From assembly GCA_910584995.1 (NCBI GenBank), contig CAJUDW010000001.1, positions 1-64,000 on the forward strand: a DNA stretch of 64,000 nucleotides. The letters are read 5' to 3'. This DNA comes from an uncultured Oscillibacter sp. GTDB taxonomy: Bacteria > Bacillota > Clostridia > Oscillospirales > Oscillospiraceae. Positions 62,196-64,000 of this stretch are shown piece by piece. Position 1 is the first letter of the stretch; each line of letters opens with the position of its first letter. The notes beneath the pieces are model-generated. The model made no database searches and had not been told where the DNA came from. It saw only the letters and a program-made list of their open reading frames with translations. A program made the position numbers and the translations under genes.

Positions 62196-62502
62196 GATAT
62201 CATCCCCCCGCTTCGTATTTTTAACAGGAACAGTATAACACAGGCAGGTTTTGCCCACAAGCTATTTTCCCCGGCGAATCCCCCTTTTCCCGGTTCCCGG
62301 AGAGAAAGAATCCCGCCCCGGCGATCTGCCGGGGCGGGGTCAAGCCGCGAAAAAGGCCGCGCAGCGTTTGCGCCTCCAGGCGCGAAGAAGCGGGAATCCC
62401 TTTCCTCCGGCAGCATGCAGGCCGGGGGAGAACCGCCTCCCAACCTGCACCGGCAGGCCGGATCCCCGCAGGAAAGCGGCAGAGCCTCTTTTTCGAAGCA
62501 GG
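62196..62502. other. GC-rich intergenic region between degV and radC, no gene seen
   Basis: Contains the degV stem-loop (62312-62338) and further inverted segments (CCTGCACCGGCAGG, about 62454-62467). A short AT-rich stretch before radC (62215-62270) may hold its promoter, but no clear -35/-10 pair was found. Confidence 0.45.
62305..62338 (-). terminator. Terminator of the marR-degV operon
   Basis: Perfect 11-bp GC-rich stem (62312-62322 with 62328-62338), GATCT loop. On the minus strand it is followed by ATTCTTTCTC, a moderate U-tract. It lies 165 bases beyond the degV stop. Confidence 0.6.
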
Positions 62503-63354
62503 TTATTCTTTGGAGAAGAAGGCCGCGCCTACGGCGCCGGGGCCCACGTGGGTGCCGATGACCGCGCCGATGGCGCACACCGGCAGATGCTCAGTCCCCT
62601 CCTGCCACAGTTCCGCGCTGTCCGCCGCATATTTTTGCAGCATGCTGTCGTCCAGGCCGCTGAAGCCCAAGGCATAGGGCATGTCAAAATTCACGCCGCC
62701 GGACTGCATAATCAACTCCGTCAGCAGGTTATTGGCCTTTTTGGAACCTCTGGCCTTTCCAATAACCTTCACCTCGCCGTCCACCACGGAAATCACCGGC
62801 TTGATGGAGAGGAGCCCTCCGGCAGCAGCGGTAACGGCGGAGATCCGGCCTCCCCGCTTCAAGTACTCCAGGGTATCCACCAGGGCGATGAGGCGGATCC
62901 GCTTCTTGGCCTGATCCAATTCCCGGGCAATCTCCTCCGCGCCCTTCCCCTCGTCCCGCAGGCGGATGGCGTAACGGACCAGGATATGTTCACCGAAGGT
63001 AGCGTTGAGGCTATCCACCACAAAGGCCTTCCCGGGAAAGTCCCCGGCGGCGATCATGCCGCTCTGGAAGGTGCCGGACAGCTTGGAGGACAGGGTGATT
63101 GCCACCACCTCATCCCCGTTTTCCGTCAGGCGCCGGAAGGCCTCCGTAAAATCATAGGGCGTCAGCTGGCCGGTGGTAGGCAGATCGGAGCACTCAATGA
63201 GTTTTTCATAGAATTCCCGGGGCGGCAGATCCACCTGATCCCGGTAGGTCTGCCCCGCCCACTGTACCGTCAGGGGCAGGAAGGTGAGGCCCTTTTCCTC
63301 CGCCTCCCGCCGGTCAAAATCCGAAGCCGAGTCGATTACAATCTGAACTGCCAT
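62503..63354 (-). CDS. DegV-family fatty-acid-binding protein
   Basis: 283 residues. Opens MAVQIVIDSASDFDRREAEE; TTGQLTPYDFTEAFRRL and ITLSSKLSGTFQSG hold the conserved Thr/Ser residues that bind the carboxyl group in DegV/FakB proteins; LLSIKPVISVVDGEVKVIGKARG follows. FakB proteins present fatty acids to the kinase FakA for phospholipid synthesis. It follows the MarR gene after 15 bases. Confidence 0.92.
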   Translation of the reverse strand: MAVQIVIDSASDFDRREAEEKGLTFLPLTVQWAGQTYRDQVDLPPREFYEKLIECSDLPTTGQLTPYDFTEAFRRLTENGDEVVAITLSSKLSGTFQSGMIAAGDFPGKAFVVDSLNATFGEHILVRYAIRLRDEGKGAEEIARELDQAKKRIRLIALVDTLEYLKRGGRISAVTAAAGGLLSIKPVISVVDGEVKVIGKARGSKKANNLLTELIMQSGGVNFDMPYALGFSGLDDSMLQKYAADSAELWQEGTEHLPVCAIGAVIGTHVGPGAVGAAFFSKE

Positions 63355-63369
63355 CTTGTTTTCCTCCTG

Positions 63370-63849
63370 TTATTTCGCATAGAGCGTTTCCTCGTTTCCC
63401 TCCGCCATCAGGCGCTCCGCCCGGCTGAGGTTTTCCGCAATTACGGTCAGGGTACGGTAAAAGGCCTCCAGTTCCCCAGGTGGGATATCCCCGCTGACAC
63501 AGCGGTTTATCCGCAGGATCACTGTCTCCAGTTCCTCTGTAACGGCCCCGCCCTCCTTTGTGAGGCGGTATTTACGGCGGTACGCACCGCCGCCGTCCTT
63601 TTCAATCAGTCCCTTGCCCTCCAGCGCCCGCAGCACACGGGACACCTGGGCCTTGTCAATCATCTCCAGCGCGGCCAGTTCCGTCTGGGTGGCCCCCTCC
63701 GGACGATGGGCCAGATGGCACAGCAGATCCGTATGGGCCGCCGACAGGCCGTAAGGGGCCATTTTCATCCCCTTCAGCGCCTGGATGGATTTCAGCGCCC
63801 CGCCCGCCAGATTGGTAAAACGGATCAGCCGGCTCTCCTTCATGTCCAC
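63370..63849 (-). CDS. MarR-family regulator upstream of degV
   Basis: 159 residues from a GTG at 63849, well spaced from GGGAGGGG; an ATG two codons later is less well placed. Winged helix: TQTELAALEMIDKAQVSRVLRALEGKGLIEKDGGGAYRRKYRLTKEG. Paired with a DegV gene it may respond to fatty acids, comparable in idea to FabT-type control; this is inference. The promoter contains an inverted repeat suited to autoregulation. Confidence 0.9.
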   Translation of the reverse strand: MDMKESRLIRFTNLAGGALKSIQALKGMKMAPYGLSAAHTDLLCHLAHRPEGATQTELAALEMIDKAQVSRVLRALEGKGLIEKDGGGAYRRKYRLTKEGGAVTEELETVILRINRCVSGDIPPGELEAFYRTLTVIAENLSRAERLMAEGNEETLYAK

Positions 63850-63884
63850 GGGACACCCCTCCCTTTTCCCAAAAATCTGTAGGT

Positions 63885-63914
63885 ATCATATCACATCTTG
63901 TTGAGTTGTCAACA
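63885..63914 (-). promoter_or_regulatory. Promoter and inverted-repeat operator of marR-degV
   Basis: On the minus strand TTGACA (63912-63907), 16 bases, TATGAT (63890-63885). TGTTGA-N4-TCAACA (63899-63914) overlaps the -35 and fits a MarR-type operator. Confidence 0.7.
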
Positions 63915-64000
63915 TTTATTTTCCATCAAATCCCCCGCCTTTGGCGCAGGGGAGGGAAAGGCAGGCCATACCCATGGCCAGCACCTCTTCGGAGACCCGC
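63915..64000. other. Window end, no gene recognised
   Basis: The last 86 bases start AT-rich and become GC-rich; they may hold the end of a minus-strand gene continuing beyond the window, but too little is present to name it. Confidence 0.3.

Noticed and set aside
1..64000. CRISPR arrays, tRNA or rRNA genes, prophage or transposase genes
   Set aside because: No regularly spaced repeats, no tRNA-like cloverleaf or CCA end, and no phage or transposase motifs were found when reading the intergenic regions.

Overview
The window is a stretch of chromosome from a GC-rich, spore-forming Clostridia bacterium. The best fit is the Oscillospiraceae (Oscillibacter / Dysosmobacter / Flavonifractor / Intestinimonas-like). 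This is inferred from the Rnf complex in clostridial order (C-D-G-E-A-B), spo0A and spoIIE, MutS2, a RecO-YqzL-Era block, Gram-positive ribosome binding sites and sigma-A promoters, and the strongly G/C-ending codons. No species is claimed. No rRNA, tRNA, CRISPR array, phage or transposase gene was seen.

Layout. 1-4.6 kb: the Rnf ion-pumping ferredoxin:NAD oxidoreductase, with rnfC cut by the window edge. 4.6-6.5 kb: a less GC-rich accessory patch with a small membrane protein, an exported papain-fold-like protein and a frameshifted Nudix pseudogene. 7-8 kb: spo0A with an elaborate AT-rich promoter region. 8-11.3 kb: a PadR/DUF2812 pair and a MATE exporter. 11.4-16.4 kb: a sugar ABC transporter plus an IolG-like dehydrogenase, probably for inositol. 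16.4-19.5 kb: a sugar nucleotidyltransferase and a Fur-family/ZnuCB metal uptake operon. 19.5-22 kb: dusB, an ECF sigma factor and its anti-sigma factor in one overlapping operon. 22.3-24.8 kb: spoIIE and a small membrane protein. 24.8-34.5 kb (minus strand): rimP-nusA-ylxR-ylxQ-infB // rbfA-nrnA-truB-ribF, interrupted after infB by a 1.1 kb island. 34.6-37.3 kb: a TIM-barrel isomerase, a small membrane protein and an SGNH hydrolase. 37.3-40 kb: a membrane-protein/XRE operon. 40.4-44.6 kb: a MarR-controlled heterodimeric ABC exporter. 44.6-46.1 kb: tandem MgtC-like proteins. 46.6-51.7 kb: mutS2, a decayed gene, recO, yqzL and era. 52-62.2 kb: uvrA and uvrB separated by an O-acyltransferase cluster, followed by radC. 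62.5-64 kb: DegV and a MarR regulator.

How the parts relate. Most of the window is housekeeping: energy conservation, translation and ribosome maturation, nucleotide-excision repair and sporulation control. Accessory material sits between these blocks. Control elements readable directly in the sequence include a sigma-H-like promoter overlapping a Spo0A box in front of spo0A, a second Spo0A box in front of the SGNH hydrolase, a LexA-type box over the uvrB promoter, a Fur/Zur-type box at the zinc operon, and palindromes at the MarR and PadR promoters.

The least expected structures are non-coding or decayed. Two copies of a ~155 bp repeat face each other around a DUF3784 gene with an in-frame amber stop, placed inside the infB-rbfA operon. 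A second repeat family with inverted ends has copies at 35.7 and 49.1 kb. Three small genes are broken. I did not find a clearly new multi-gene system; the repeat-flanked island is the best candidate for something undescribed.
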